In this document: positions 46,143-56,969 of the stretch, one piece after another
Layout: every line of letters starts with the position of its first letter
Position numbering within the stretch: position 1 is the stretch's first letter
NCBI GenBank assembly: GCA_037623315.1
Contig: JBBJJH010000014.1
Coordinates: 36,462-100,461, forward strand
From: Halanaerobiaceae bacterium ANBcell28
GTDB lineage: Bacteria; Bacillota; Halanaerobiia; Halanaerobiales; DTU029
Length of the DNA: 64,000 nucleotides
Direction of reading: 5' to 3'
Made by a program: the position numbers and the translations under genes
The notes under the pieces: model-generated
What the model saw: only the letters and a program-made list of their open reading frames with translations
Databases searched by the model: none
What the model was told of the DNA's origin: nothing

Positions 46143-48767
46143 CTATTGGTTATAAATAATATTTCTTAGTGCGATTACGTCTAATGAGTTTACTACTCCA
46201 TCACCATTTATATCAGGATCGCCTACAATATCACTATCATCTATTATTGTAAGAATATACCTTTGTAGTAATGTCATATCTAGTGAATTTACTTGTCCAT
46301 CACCGTTTAAGTCCCCATCATTTTCTGGAGGAGGTGGAGGTGTATCGCCATCACCATTAAGATCTAGATATGAACTTACCCAAGCAAGTGGAGCATTCCA
46401 GTTAATGGTACACTCGTTTGTTGACCAGGATTCGATATGATCCATATATGACTTTTGAGGAGCCATACCGCCAGGACCCCAGCCAGAACCTCTAACCCAT
46501 GGATCTTGAAGACCAGAGTTAGGTCCACCTACAGCAATACCTGCTGGAGCTGGTGGGAAGCTTTCATCTATCTGATGAGAATATACACGGTGATGTGGAT
46601 TCTCAGCATAATAGCTACCATATCTAGTAACATAAGCAATTTCTAATGGGTTACGTCCTAGAATATAATCCATAGCTTCAATCATTGCATCTATATATTT
46701 TGCATTACCAGTATAATCATATGCATAACCTTGAACAATTGCTGAGTTCAAGATAAAGGAGTTTGACCCCCATGGATATCCTTCAATATTAAGATCATCT
46801 AATACTATTGGACTTTGTTTAATTAGAGGACCATAGCCTTGTTCTTCTTGTACCCCTATAGAATAATCAGCAGCAGCAATAATACTAGCTCTAGCTTCTT
46901 GAATTTGATTTTCTGTAAGGTCATTAGGAACAAGTGCTAAACTTAGTGTACCTAGTGAATGTACATTACCCCAGTTAAATTCACCAATAGTAGCTACTTC
47001 TTCTCCTCTATCTAAATAGTTTGGTACTTCAAGGAAGTATTTAGAACCTTCGATATAGTTTCTATATTCAGCTTTACCTGTTGTAATAAACAATTCTGCA
47101 GCTGCCCAGTAGAATTCATCATCTACATAGTTATCTCCATAAGGGCCACCACCTATAGCTTCACCAAGTGGAGCAAAAATTGCAGGATTTTCTTGTGCTC
47201 CCTGCCATGCTCTTTCAGCAGCTACTAATAATTCATTTGCAAAAGCTGGGTCATAGTCTTCCCATAATCTTGAAGCTTGAGCCGCTGTTGCAGCAAGGTT
47301 TAATGTAGCAGCAGTTGTAGGTGGCTTAAGGATACGTTCTCTTAAATCTTGTGCCTCATGTGGATATATAGCTAAACCTGTCCAAGCATCATCATGCCCT
47401 TTATGGAAAGCCATACCTGCACGCTCATATCCTTGTGGAACCTGCATATGCAATAAACATTCCATTTTCCAACGAGTTTCATTTAATAAATCAGGTACGC
47501 CATCTCCACTTTCTGGAATATTAAGAGTGTTGTCACCATATACACTTGCATCATTATCTGTGTATAGAAGGCGCTCATACATATTCATAAGTGTCCAAAC
47601 ACTAATACCACCATTAACAACATATTTACCATGGTCACCAGCATCATACCAGCCACCTGTAGCATCTATTGTTAAGTTTACATTATATACCCAATCACCA
47701 GATTCTATTGTACTGGTGGTCATAATATCAGGATAATGACCTGCAGGACGCACGTATAGTGGATCTTCTGCATATGGCATTTCAATTGGAATACCACTTC
47801 TGTTGTAGTAGAAGTATTTTAATGAATCAAATGGCATTTGAGAATACATGTCTGTAGCAATATCAAATGGATAACTTTGTACACGTGATTCACTACCATG
47901 TACTGGCTGGCTATCTGCGTATAACATATAGCCTCTTCCTTCTACGTCAAAATCAGTAAAATCAATTATGTGAACATAATCTTCTGAGTCTTGATCAAAG
48001 CCAAATGGCTGAGTTCTACCACTAGCAACTTCTCTTCCAGAGCTGTCTTCTAACCACCAATTAACAGGCGTATTAGCCTGGTTTTGTCTAACATTCAAAG
48101 TAGCTCTTTTACGTCTATTAGGGAAATATCCTAATTGATTTACACGAATATCCCTATAAGCTGGCCTTGTTACTGGTGGATGACCAGGGAACTGTGGACT
48201 ATATAAGCTTATTTCATGAAATTTAATTGTAGTCCCTGCTGGTGCATTAGCTAAATGAAATGCAAATTCTAAAACATCAGCAGTCCTGGTAGCTGTAAAT
48301 GTTTCATTATGAGTATAAACCTGATTTGCTTGAAGATTTATTCTTTGCCAACTTTGATTAGGATTCCAATCTTCAAAATAAGGGTCATTTTGGTCACCAA
48401 TTTTAGGATAAATCTCTATGGATCTATCTGCTTCTACTGTAAATGATACCTCATATGTGTGTCCTGCAGTAAGAAAAAGATCTCTATGACGGAACTGAAG
48501 ATCCCATATTTCACCATCGGCACCATTTGGATCAATAATGTCTATAACATAGGCATTATCTTCAAACCTAAAATCCATTTCTGCAGGTGGATTCTCACAA
48601 ACATGCCATGGGAGACCTGCACCATCTTCAAAGGTTGTTCTTTTTAATAGCTGTCCTGGGGGGAATTCCTCTAGTATTATTTCATCAGCTGCAACTGATG
48701 AACCAAGAACAACTAATGCAACAAATAAGATTACTAAAACAAACAAACTACTTGACTTTCTTAGCAT
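46143..48767 (-). CDS. Dockerin-bearing GH9 cellulase (CBM4-Ig-GH9-dockerin)
   Basis: 874 residues: signal peptide (1-27), CBM4 jelly roll (about 38-190), Ig-like CelD_N domain (about 203-300, IRVNQLGYFPNRRKRATLNV), GH9 (about 310-790), short Pro linker, dockerin (about 807-874). GGWYDAGDHGKYVVNGG supplies the catalytic Asp and STNECTINWNAPLAWVSSYL the acid Glu. The architecture equals clostridial Cel9E and C. thermocellum CbhA/CelK (minus extra CBMs), which act as exo/processive cellulases. Its dockerin and 3' hairpin closely match those of GH48. Confidence 0.95.
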   Translation of the reverse strand: MLRKSSSLFVLVILFVALVVLGSSVAADEIILEEFPPGQLLKRTTFEDGAGLPWHVCENPPAEMDFRFEDNAYVIDIIDPNGADGEIWDLQFRHRDLFLTAGHTYEVSFTVEADRSIEIYPKIGDQNDPYFEDWNPNQSWQRINLQANQVYTHNETFTATRTADVLEFAFHLANAPAGTTIKFHEISLYSPQFPGHPPVTRPAYRDIRVNQLGYFPNRRKRATLNVRQNQANTPVNWWLEDSSGREVASGRTQPFGFDQDSEDYVHIIDFTDFDVEGRGYMLYADSQPVHGSESRVQSYPFDIATDMYSQMPFDSLKYFYYNRSGIPIEMPYAEDPLYVRPAGHYPDIMTTSTIESGDWVYNVNLTIDATGGWYDAGDHGKYVVNGGISVWTLMNMYERLLYTDNDASVYGDNTLNIPESGDGVPDLLNETRWKMECLLHMQVPQGYERAGMAFHKGHDDAWTGLAIYPHEAQDLRERILKPPTTAATLNLAATAAQASRLWEDYDPAFANELLVAAERAWQGAQENPAIFAPLGEAIGGGPYGDNYVDDEFYWAAAELFITTGKAEYRNYIEGSKYFLEVPNYLDRGEEVATIGEFNWGNVHSLGTLSLALVPNDLTENQIQEARASIIAAADYSIGVQEEQGYGPLIKQSPIVLDDLNIEGYPWGSNSFILNSAIVQGYAYDYTGNAKYIDAMIEAMDYILGRNPLEIAYVTRYGSYYAENPHHRVYSHQIDESFPPAPAGIAVGGPNSGLQDPWVRGSGWGPGGMAPQKSYMDHIESWSTNECTINWNAPLAWVSSYLDLNGDGDTPPPPPENDGDLNGDGQVNSLDMTLLQRYILTIIDDSDIVGDPDINGDGVVNSLDVIALRNIIYNQ

Positions 48768-48981
48768 TTACTCTTCCTCCTTGTAATTTTTACTTTTTAC
48801 TTCTAACCGACAACAATACACTAACCAATCTTTCCTTTTTACTCACCTCCTTTATAGGATTTTCTTCTTTAAAATGTTAAATAACATTAGCAATAATGTC
48901 GTTTAGGACATTTATGATTAAAGCTTTAATCACCCCCTTATGATCCGGTAAGAGAAAAGATCATTAAATAAATATGATTAA

Positions 48982-51069
48982 TTATTGTTGATATGGTAAT
49001 TCATCAATCATAGTCATTAAATATCTTCCTAGAATCATAAGATCTCGAGAGTCTATTACACCATCTTGATTTAAGTCTGCTAGATCAGTGTTTCCTACTG
49101 GAAATTCACTTATTTCACTAAGTACATATCTTGCCAATAACATATAATCAAGAGAGTCGATTCGATTATCACCATTTAAATCCCCATATTTTAGTTCTTC
49201 ATGACCATTATCTTCTCCAGGTTCTAGCCCATAGATTTTCTCTCCATCACGATAAACCGGAATAAATTCGCTTTTAGAAAGACTTGAGCTTAAACCTTCC
49301 CTGGATGGATCATCTTGTGCATTTAAAGCTGAAGTACTATAAGATGTAATAAATAATTGTAGTTCTGAAGGGCCATACAAATCTACACCATGATAGTCTA
49401 TTTCTACATAGTAGATATGATTATCCCTATCCCATTCCCTTACTGGGGAAACACTTGCTCCATTTTCGTCATAATCTATTCTAGTAGATACATCATTAGC
49501 TGAATAACCACTATTATATATACTAGTCAAATCCATAAAGTATCTAAATGATAATTTATCTTCATATCTCGGTGGATGAATTGATTCATTCACTAGATAA
49601 AAACTTAATCCAATTTCAGTTCCACTTTGAGTCCCAATTGATGCTTCTACATAAATCTCTTCTACTTCTGGTTCTTGAGGAATAGGCTCTGGAAGCTGTC
49701 CCTGACCAAAATGTTTAGCTATTCCTGCCATAGCTCCAACAAAGCCTGCATTATAATCTATAGCTACCTCTGTAAACCTATAATCATCTATATCATCAAT
49801 ATATGAATCATCAGCTTGAGGTCCACCAACTAATGCACCATAAAGAATATGTCGTTGTGGCATCTCTTTCTTTTCATCGGCAGGTGGTCCCTCTAATCTT
49901 CCACTTGAACCCCTGTGATGAGGGAATTGAGGATAATTTTCTCCAAATCCAACTACATAAGAACTATTTCTAGGATTTGAACCAAGCATATAGTCTATCT
50001 GAGATTTAGCATAGTCTCTATAAGCACCATTGTTAGTCATATCATAATAAATCAAAGCCAGAAAAGCTTGTGCAGCTGCATATCTATTCACACCCCATTC
50101 AGTTAGATAACTCAAACCACCAGGGGTTGTTTGGATCTCATTCATCCAATAGTTTAGATTAGCCTCTATTGCATCACGATAGACACTTTCTCCTGTAATT
50201 CTGTACATTTCCATGAAGACCACTGCCCAAACATCATCCCAACATAGTGTCCAGCGATTTACATAACCAGCTGCTCCATGTGGTAAATGTGATCTAATAA
50301 AGAAATCCACATCCTCTAAATATTGATTATCGCCAGTTGCATTATATAGCCATATACCAGCCCAAGCTAATTCATCCCAGTATGGTCCATGAACATAGAA
50401 TGATTGTCCACCACCAGTTCCTAGATGATTTTTACCTAAATTATAAATTGACTTTGCATTTTCTAAAGCTATTGCTGCATACTCAGGATCAGAATCCTTT
50501 GAGTTTAAGTACATTAAAGCTAATGATGCTGCTGTTTGTCCAGCAACTCCAGAAGCAGGAGTTGAGGGAGTAATAGCTGCATATGTAGGTCTTTCACCTT
50601 TTTGCAATTCAGGTGGACCCCAGTAAGCATGATCAATATTTCCATCTGACACCTGATAATAAAATGTATTTGGATCAGGATGTGATCTAATATAATAATC
50701 AGTAAAATGTTTTACTATCCTATATAAATAATCATACTGTCCTTTATCCTTTAAAGTATCCTCATAAAGATACATTGTATAAGCAAGTACTGATGAAGAA
50801 TATGCTTGAGGTAAACCAAATTTCATATGGTCACCTGCATCATGGAAACCTCCTGTTAAATCTAGACCTACATCTTGCCCATCATGTATATGACAAGCAT
50901 CACGCCACTGAAACCTATTATCCGCAGCTTCAGGACCACACATATTCGCATCATAGAAAAGAATAGATTTAGCTAATGCATCTACATAATTATAGTCTGC
51001 TGCCAAACTGATACTAGAAGCAATTAAAAACAATAAAATTATTAAAGTAAATATTTTGTATTTTTTCAT
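48982..51069 (-). CDS. Dockerin-bearing processive GH9 endoglucanase (GH9-CBM3c-dockerin)
   Basis: 695 residues: signal peptide (1-23), GH9 (about 24-455), CBM3c (about 470-615), dockerin (about 628-695). [29 protein letters not shown] and [17 protein letters not shown] mark the active site; the CBM3c region EVEEIYVEASIGTQSGTEIG is fused directly, as in Cel9G-type enzymes that feed a cellulose chain into the cleft. It lies 39 bp after the next GH9 gene, so both are in one transcript. Confidence 0.95.
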   Translation of the reverse strand: MKKYKIFTLIILLFLIASSISLAADYNYVDALAKSILFYDANMCGPEAADNRFQWRDACHIHDGQDVGLDLTGGFHDAGDHMKFGLPQAYSSSVLAYTMYLYEDTLKDKGQYDYLYRIVKHFTDYYIRSHPDPNTFYYQVSDGNIDHAYWGPPELQKGERPTYAAITPSTPASGVAGQTAASLALMYLNSKDSDPEYAAIALENAKSIYNLGKNHLGTGGGQSFYVHGPYWDELAWAGIWLYNATGDNQYLEDVDFFIRSHLPHGAAGYVNRWTLCWDDVWAVVFMEMYRITGESVYRDAIEANLNYWMNEIQTTPGGLSYLTEWGVNRYAAAQAFLALIYYDMTNNGAYRDYAKSQIDYMLGSNPRNSSYVVGFGENYPQFPHHRGSSGRLEGPPADEKKEMPQRHILYGALVGGPQADDSYIDDIDDYRFTEVAIDYNAGFVGAMAGIAKHFGQGQLPEPIPQEPEVEEIYVEASIGTQSGTEIGLSFYLVNESIHPPRYEDKLSFRYFMDLTSIYNSGYSANDVSTRIDYDENGASVSPVREWDRDNHIYYVEIDYHGVDLYGPSELQLFITSYSTSALNAQDDPSREGLSSSLSKSEFIPVYRDGEKIYGLEPGEDNGHEELKYGDLNGDNRIDSLDYMLLARYVLSEISEFPVGNTDLADLNQDGVIDSRDLMILGRYLMTMIDELPYQQ

Positions 51070-51108
51070 CTTCTTACCCCCTCCTCTTTTTTGCTAGAAA
51101 ATTTATAA

Positions 51109-53274
51109 CTATTCATCTAATATTAACCTACCTAGTTTAGCATAATCTAAAGCATCAATTACAGAGTCTTTATTTAAATCAGCTGCAATATAGCTTTCTT
51201 CACTTGGAAGTTCATCAATCATAGTCAGTATATAACGTCCTAATAAAACAAGATCAATAGAATCAACTATACCATTACCATCAATATCGCCTAAAATAAT
51301 TTCTGGTTTCTTAGCACCACCATCTGGTTCTACTCCAAACAATAATCTGCCTTCCTCATAGACGGTAATTCTATCTGTTTTAACTGGATTATTAGCATCT
51401 GTTGAACTAATATCCTGGAATGAATAATCATCAAAATAATCAAATGGAACACCACGTGGCCCAGATATTCTAAACTGGGTTTCCTTTCTGTGGGCTGATT
51501 GTCCTCCTGGATATATCCATGTACCAGCATAATCAATTAATACATAATATATATTGTTTTCCTCATCCCAAACATACGGGCCTGTCACTTCTGAACCCAT
51601 GTTATAATTTGTAGTTATAGTTAAATCATTTACAGTATAACCATCATTAAAGAAGGAAGTAAGATCAATAAAGTATTTAAAGTATAATCTATCACTTGCT
51701 ACAGCTGGCCAAGCAGATTTATTATATAAGAAAGATCTTATTTCAATAAAATATTCACCACTAGTATTTATAGCTGCTTCTACATAAAATTCATCTTCTG
51801 TTACTTCTTCTATAGCATTAAAGTTTTCAATAGGATCTCCTCCGTATTCTTTATACATTCTAGCAAGCAATCCTACAAAACCAGCATTATAATCAATTGC
51901 TACCTCATTTCTCTGATAATCATCTATTCTGTCTTCATATTCACCATTACTATCAGGACCACCCACTAAAGCACCAACAAGGATATGTCTATGATATTCT
52001 GGAACTGTTTGACTGTCTCCCCAGGAACCATGAGCTGTCCTATGATGATAACGTACAGGTGGGTTTTCCCCAAAGCCTACCATAAAACTTCTTCCTGTAT
52101 CACCTAACGCTATATTAGCCATGTTTCTTGCAAATTCCATACAAATTTGTGCTCTGTTATGATTAGCACCTTCCCAGTCAGCATAAACTGCTGCTAGAAA
52201 ACCTGTTGTGGTTGCATATCGTAAAGTACCCCAAATATCAAGAGCAGGTAAGCCATCTGGATTGTAAGTAATTCTATGATCATCATAACCAGTAGTCCAC
52301 CAATCAAGATGTCTTTCAATACATTCGATATAGAATTCATCCTCAGTAATTCTAGCTAGAAGTAATTGAGCACCATATAATTTTTCATCCCAACAATGTC
52401 CCCATCTATACTTGATGACATCTGATTGATCTTCAGTTGCCCAATATTCAACATATGATTCCGCCATATCTAAATAATATTGATCTTCTGTCGCTAAATA
52501 TAACCAAGCTGCTGCCCAGGTTAGTTCATCATAAAAACCGCTCCAAGATTTATAAAAATTTTCTGCTTCAGTATAGCCTTCATCACTTCTAGTAATATCT
52601 GCAAATTCAAATAATTGTTCTGCATGACTTAAAAGTTTAGCAGAATAATCAGGATCACTATCTGCGAATATTAGTGAAGCTGAAGAAAGGGCAGCTGCAG
52701 TTTCTGCCACCACTGCAGAACCAGGACTATCTAATGTAACTTTATATGCTGGTCTAGCCTGCATAGGTGAATTTGGGTCAGTCATTTCAGCTTCAACTGC
52801 TTCAGCCGGTCCCCACCAGGCATGATCAGCAATTCCATCGCCAACTTGATAATAATATACAAACGGTTCTGGATGACAATTAATTAAATAATCTGTTGCC
52901 CATTTGATTTCTCTTTTTATGTATTCCATTTGTCCACTTTCTTCAAAAGCTTCAGGATATTCATATACAGCCCAGGATAACATAGTTACAGTATATGCCA
53001 TAGGAAAATTAAATTTCATATGGTCTCCTGCATCAAACCACCCTTTTGAAAGATCAAGCCCTACATCAGCACCATCATTTAATACAGAATCACCTCGCCA
53101 ATTATTTCGTATCTCATCTTGAGGAAGTTCTCCAGCCCTCTGAAATTCATAGAATAAAATAGCCTTTTGAAGGGCTTCACCATAGTTATATGTTCCTGCA
53201 TTAGCAGGAATTGAATGTATTAAAACTATAAACATAATAATGCAAACTACAAAAATCTTAATTCTCTTATTCAT
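51109..53274 (-). CDS. Dockerin-bearing processive GH9 endoglucanase, second GH9-CBM3c enzyme
   Basis: 721 residues: signal peptide (1-27), GH9 (about 28-480), CBM3c (about 490-640), dockerin (about 655-721). Asp motif [32 protein letters not shown] and [17 protein letters not shown] are present. [19 protein letters not shown] places it nearer to the Cel9H/J kind than its neighbour. The dockerin departs slightly from the others (Ser-Ile and Ala-Leu at the recognition positions). Confidence 0.95.
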   Translation of the reverse strand: MNKRIKIFVVCIIMFIVLIHSIPANAGTYNYGEALQKAILFYEFQRAGELPQDEIRNNWRGDSVLNDGADVGLDLSKGWFDAGDHMKFNFPMAYTVTMLSWAVYEYPEAFEESGQMEYIKREIKWATDYLINCHPEPFVYYYQVGDGIADHAWWGPAEAVEAEMTDPNSPMQARPAYKVTLDSPGSAVVAETAAALSSASLIFADSDPDYSAKLLSHAEQLFEFADITRSDEGYTEAENFYKSWSGFYDELTWAAAWLYLATEDQYYLDMAESYVEYWATEDQSDVIKYRWGHCWDEKLYGAQLLLARITEDEFYIECIERHLDWWTTGYDDHRITYNPDGLPALDIWGTLRYATTTGFLAAVYADWEGANHNRAQICMEFARNMANIALGDTGRSFMVGFGENPPVRYHHRTAHGSWGDSQTVPEYHRHILVGALVGGPDSNGEYEDRIDDYQRNEVAIDYNAGFVGLLARMYKEYGGDPIENFNAIEEVTEDEFYVEAAINTSGEYFIEIRSFLYNKSAWPAVASDRLYFKYFIDLTSFFNDGYTVNDLTITTNYNMGSEVTGPYVWDEENNIYYVLIDYAGTWIYPGGQSAHRKETQFRISGPRGVPFDYFDDYSFQDISSTDANNPVKTDRITVYEEGRLLFGVEPDGGAKKPEIILGDIDGNGIVDSIDLVLLGRYILTMIDELPSEESYIAADLNKDSVIDALDYAKLGRLILDE

Positions 53275-53330
53275 AATTCATTACCCTTCTTTCTAACTTT
53301 TATCATAAAGATCTAACAGCTGATTTTTTT

Positions 53331-53368
53331 CTTTAATCTTCGGGGAAGAAAATCCCCGAAGATTAAAG
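53331..53368 (-). other. Strong 16-bp stem-loop between GH8 and GH9 genes
   Basis: CTTTAATCTTCGGGGA pairs perfectly with TCCCCGAAGATTAAAG across a 6-nt loop. On the minus strand it is followed by an A run rather than T, so it is not a textbook terminator; an RNA-processing or stability role in a polycistronic message is more likely. Confidence 0.75.
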
Positions 53369-53394
53369 GATTTTTAAAAATTAGTTATTAATGT

Positions 53395-54780
53395 TTAATT
53401 ACCTAAAATAATTCTTCCTAATAATGAGAGGTCTCTTGAATCTACAACAGAGTCTTCATTTATATCAGCAGCAATTACTCCGTTTTCACATGGAAATTCA
53501 GTAATTTCACTTAAGATATATCTGCTTAGTAGTGTATAATCCATAGAATTAACAAGACCATCACCATTTACATCACCTAAAATAACTTCTGGATCTGGGT
53601 CATCTGGGTCATCTGGATCAGAACCGTCATATTCGTATAAATTAGGGAAGTTACCACTCATATATAGTAATGATAGAAGTCTTAAACTATTACCATAATA
53701 ATTGTATTGTGGTCCAGAATCTTTAGTAGCAATATTTAGTTCTAATAAGTCTTGAGCGAAGTTCATGTTATAACCAGTCATACTACCTGCAGCAATCATA
53801 GAAACAAATGTTGCATTAGCAGGAGAACCTGAAGGTTGTCCGGTAATTGTGTAAACAGCATTAAGGTTATTAACGCCAATATTATTGAAAAACTGATTAC
53901 TTAAATCTACATTTGTTTTTGCACGCTGATCACCATACCAAGAATAATCTATTGCTGTTCTCCAGGGATAACGAATAGCATCATATGAAAAATCATATCC
54001 CATTCCAGATGCCTGACTTCCATCTGCTCGACACCAATCTGGAACTAATCCAGTACCACTATTAAAGTTCTTAACATTCTCTACTATGTCATAACTACTA
54101 TCTACTACACGTAACCAATCTTGATTGCCAGAAAAATCAGCAAATACCTTATACCAGGCTGGAGCAAAATATGAAGGATTTGTTACATTTGATCCACCCC
54201 ATACATCCCCAGGCTTCAATACATAAGTACCAGGCTCTACACAATAAGCCATAAGGGCATCAAGAAAATTTCTTGCTTCTTGTTCATAATTAACTGAAGC
54301 ATTTGAACCCCAAACTGAATCTGCAAATATTAAAGCTAAAGCTATATCTTCATCAGCATCTGTTGCTGCATTAGCACCTCCAGAACCAACTATGTTTCCT
54401 TGAGCATCAATTTGCCAACCCATTAAACCCCTACTATTCTTATATAAACTTACATAACCATAAAGATCATCAAAGAGATCTTGTTCATTAAAATATACTG
54501 CTAATAACATACCATAGGCTAAGCCCTCTGATACACTATCAAAATCATCTGCGGCACAACGTTGAACACGCCTATATCCTCCTGCGCCCTGTGAAGTAAT
54601 TCTTTCACTCTTCCATTGTTCCCATTCCTGCCATATGAAGTCGTTAATTTCCTGTTGGTTATTTGCAACTGATGAAAAACCATATGGATATTCTGCATTA
54701 TATGGAAATGCTGAAATTGTAACACTAAGTGCCAAGATTGCAATTAATGTGAATAGAAAAACATTTTTAAATCTTTTCAT
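53395..54780 (-). CDS. Dockerin-bearing GH8 endoglucanase
   Basis: 461 residues: signal peptide (1-24), GH8 (alpha/alpha)6 barrel (about 28-385), Asp/Pro linker (DGSDPDDPDDPDPE), dockerin (about 400-461). General acid Glu85 lies in DSVSEGLAYGMLLAV, and AATDADEDIALALIFA provides the conserved Asp. Family activities include cellulase, lichenase and xylanase; synteny with clostridial cel8C favours endoglucanase. GGGAGGG precedes the ATG. Confidence 0.94.
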   Translation of the reverse strand: MKRFKNVFLFTLIAILALSVTISAFPYNAEYPYGFSSVANNQQEINDFIWQEWEQWKSERITSQGAGGYRRVQRCAADDFDSVSEGLAYGMLLAVYFNEQDLFDDLYGYVSLYKNSRGLMGWQIDAQGNIVGSGGANAATDADEDIALALIFADSVWGSNASVNYEQEARNFLDALMAYCVEPGTYVLKPGDVWGGSNVTNPSYFAPAWYKVFADFSGNQDWLRVVDSSYDIVENVKNFNSGTGLVPDWCRADGSQASGMGYDFSYDAIRYPWRTAIDYSWYGDQRAKTNVDLSNQFFNNIGVNNLNAVYTITGQPSGSPANATFVSMIAAGSMTGYNMNFAQDLLELNIATKDSGPQYNYYGNSLRLLSLLYMSGNFPNLYEYDGSDPDDPDDPDPEVILGDVNGDGLVNSMDYTLLSRYILSEITEFPCENGVIAADINEDSVVDSRDLSLLGRIILGN

Positions 54781-54835
54781 TAGTCATACCCTCCCAAATT
54801 AAAATTAAATTTCAATTTAAATTCTAAACATATCT

Positions 54836-56860
54836 TTAATACGTTTCTAAGCCAAAGCCAAAAGGAAATAATGGGTCTTTTCCTTGTAAATCATCTTCAT
54901 TTATTGGTATTTGATCTATACTTCTAGGCCAAGTAAATGAAAGTTTTCCAGTAAATCTATAATCACCAAATAATACATCTGCTACTCCCTGCCCCTCAGT
55001 TCCTGGTAACCAGGCAGCAAGTAAAGCATCAACTTTATCAACTTGCTCTGTAATCATCAATGGTCTACCTGAAACAAGAATTAATACAACAGGTTTACCT
55101 GAATTTGCAGCTTGATTAATAGCCCAAATATCTGAATTAGATAATCTTAATTCTCCATCATCACCATGCATTTCTGCATAGGGTTCTTCACCTACAACTA
55201 CTATCGCAAGATCTGCCTGATAAATATCATTGACTAAATGACCTTGACCTGATATAGACTTCTCGATGCCTTCTTTAATAGTAGTTCCTTCAATAATATC
55301 ACCACTTCCCCCTTGCCAGAAAATTGTCCATCCTCCACACTGATTACCGATATTATCAGCATTTGATCCGGAAATATAAATTCTACTATCTTTAGAAAGA
55401 GGTAATATATTATTATCGTTTTTTAATAAAACCAAAGATTTTCTTACTGCTTCACGAGCTATTTCTCGATGTATATTTGAACCAAATTCATTTTTAACAT
55501 AATCTTTATTGCCTAACGGATTTTCAAATAAGCCAATTTCAAACTTAACACGTAATATTCTACTAACAGCATCATCAATTCTGCTTTCTGTAATTCTTCC
55601 TTGATTAACTGCACTTATAAGAATATTAATAACCTCAAGCCACTCTTCTGGCTCCATAAGCATATCTATACCAGCGTTAACTGCTGTAATTACTTGTTCT
55701 TCAAAAGAATTTTTGTCTATTTGATGAATAGCTTCCCAATCAGACAAAACAATACCTTCAAATCCTAATTCCCCTCTTAATATGTCATTAATCAAATAAC
55801 TATGTTCATGACATTTAACACCATTCCAACTGCTATATGAAATCATGACTGATTTAACTCCAGCATCAACGGCTTTTTTAAATGGTGGTAAATGTATTTC
55901 CCTCAGTTCTTCCTCGGTCATAATTGCGTTTCCTTGATCAATATACCCATGATCATCTCTACCACCTGTACCCCATTTAGTTCCACCATCAGCTATAAAA
56001 TGTTTCGCAGTTGCTGCAATATCATATTCTTCTAAACCTTCCAAATATGGTATTGCTAATCTATTCACTATCTCTGTATTTTCACTATAACTTTCATATG
56101 TTCTACCCCATCTTTCATCACGTGCTATTGCTACACAGGGAGCAAAATTCCAATTTACTCCTGAGCTTATCATTTCTGAGGCAGTAACATTAGCTATCCT
56201 TCTCATTAAATCAGGGTCGTTTGCTGCACCCAAGCCTATATTATGAGGAAAAATAACAGCATTATCTACATTATTATGACCATGTACAGCATCTACACCA
56301 TATAGAACTGGTATTGCTAAACGAGTTGCAGCTGCTGCTTCCTGAACATTTTTGGTCATATTTCTCCATTTATGCAAAGCACCTTGAAATGAACTTCCTC
56401 CTGCTAATATAGAACCAATATGATAATTACTAATTTCCCAATAGTCAATATGCGCTATATCAGCTTGCACCATTTGTCCAACTTTTTCTTCTAAAGTCAT
56501 CTGACTTAATAATTCTTGTACTTTGGACTCAATATCATTTTTTTCTTTTTCCTCGACTGGAAATTTGTCGATAATTTGCAATATGTATCTTGTTAATAAG
56601 ATATAATCATTAGAATCAATAATACCATCACCATTTAAATCTGCTACTTTAAGCTTATCATCTACTGGAAGATCATCTATCATAGATAATAAATATCTTT
56701 GTAATAACATAGCATCTAAGGAATCAATATATGAATCATTATTTAAATCACCTATCATAAAAGCCTGTGCTTCATATTCAATTACTAGATCAAGGACTAT
56801 AAAAGAAAAAAACAAAAATATCATAAATAGAAGTAAAAATTTCAATTTAAACTTCTTCAT
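54836..56860 (-). CDS. N-terminal-dockerin GH3 beta-glucosidase-like enzyme
   Basis: 674 residues: signal peptide or anchor (1-33), dockerin (about 35-101), GH3 N-domain barrel (about 115-440) and C-domain (about 470-674). Nucleophile Asp374 in GIVLSDWEAIHQ; acid/base Glu563 in GEEPYAEMHGDDGELRL, the arrangement of plant ExoI-like exo-glucan hydrolases. There is no FN3-like third domain. The product would release glucose from cello-oligosaccharides outside the cell. A dockerin on GH3 is rare, since most cellulosome producers import cellodextrins. It sits between GH48 and GH8. Confidence 0.92.
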   Translation of the reverse strand: MKKFKLKFLLLFMIFLFFSFIVLDLVIEYEAQAFMIGDLNNDSYIDSLDAMLLQRYLLSMIDDLPVDDKLKVADLNGDGIIDSNDYILLTRYILQIIDKFPVEEKEKNDIESKVQELLSQMTLEEKVGQMVQADIAHIDYWEISNYHIGSILAGGSSFQGALHKWRNMTKNVQEAAAATRLAIPVLYGVDAVHGHNNVDNAVIFPHNIGLGAANDPDLMRRIANVTASEMISSGVNWNFAPCVAIARDERWGRTYESYSENTEIVNRLAIPYLEGLEEYDIAATAKHFIADGGTKWGTGGRDDHGYIDQGNAIMTEEELREIHLPPFKKAVDAGVKSVMISYSSWNGVKCHEHSYLINDILRGELGFEGIVLSDWEAIHQIDKNSFEEQVITAVNAGIDMLMEPEEWLEVINILISAVNQGRITESRIDDAVSRILRVKFEIGLFENPLGNKDYVKNEFGSNIHREIAREAVRKSLVLLKNDNNILPLSKDSRIYISGSNADNIGNQCGGWTIFWQGGSGDIIEGTTIKEGIEKSISGQGHLVNDIYQADLAIVVVGEEPYAEMHGDDGELRLSNSDIWAINQAANSGKPVVLILVSGRPLMITEQVDKVDALLAAWLPGTEGQGVADVLFGDYRFTGKLSFTWPRSIDQIPINEDDLQGKDPLFPFGFGLETY

Positions 56861-56911
56861 TTAAAATACCTACTTTCATCACATCATCCCATGCAGTGCA
56901 AATATTTTAAG

Positions 56912-56946
56912 GTATATCTCCAGGATATAAGCTCCTGGAGATATAC
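56912..56946 (-). terminator. Stem-loop after GH48
   Basis: GTATATCTCCAGGA/TCCTGGAGATATAC, 14-bp perfect stem with a 7-nt loop, 24 nt after the GH48 stop; the arms and spacing are identical to 46084-46118. Confidence 0.8.
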
Positions 56947-56969
56947 TTGGATTTTTTCTAGCTTAGAAA

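Noticed and set aside
48780..48860. Small frame after AGGAGGTGAG in the leader of the CBM4-Ig-GH9 gene
   Set aside because: The GTG start would lie inside the Shine-Dalgarno and encode only about 18 residues; not supportable.
51330..51536. 68-codon minus-strand frame inside the GH9 gene
   Set aside because: Lies in another frame of a well-supported CBM3c/dockerin region. The frames at 54519-54743 and 57230-57454 are rejected for the same reason.
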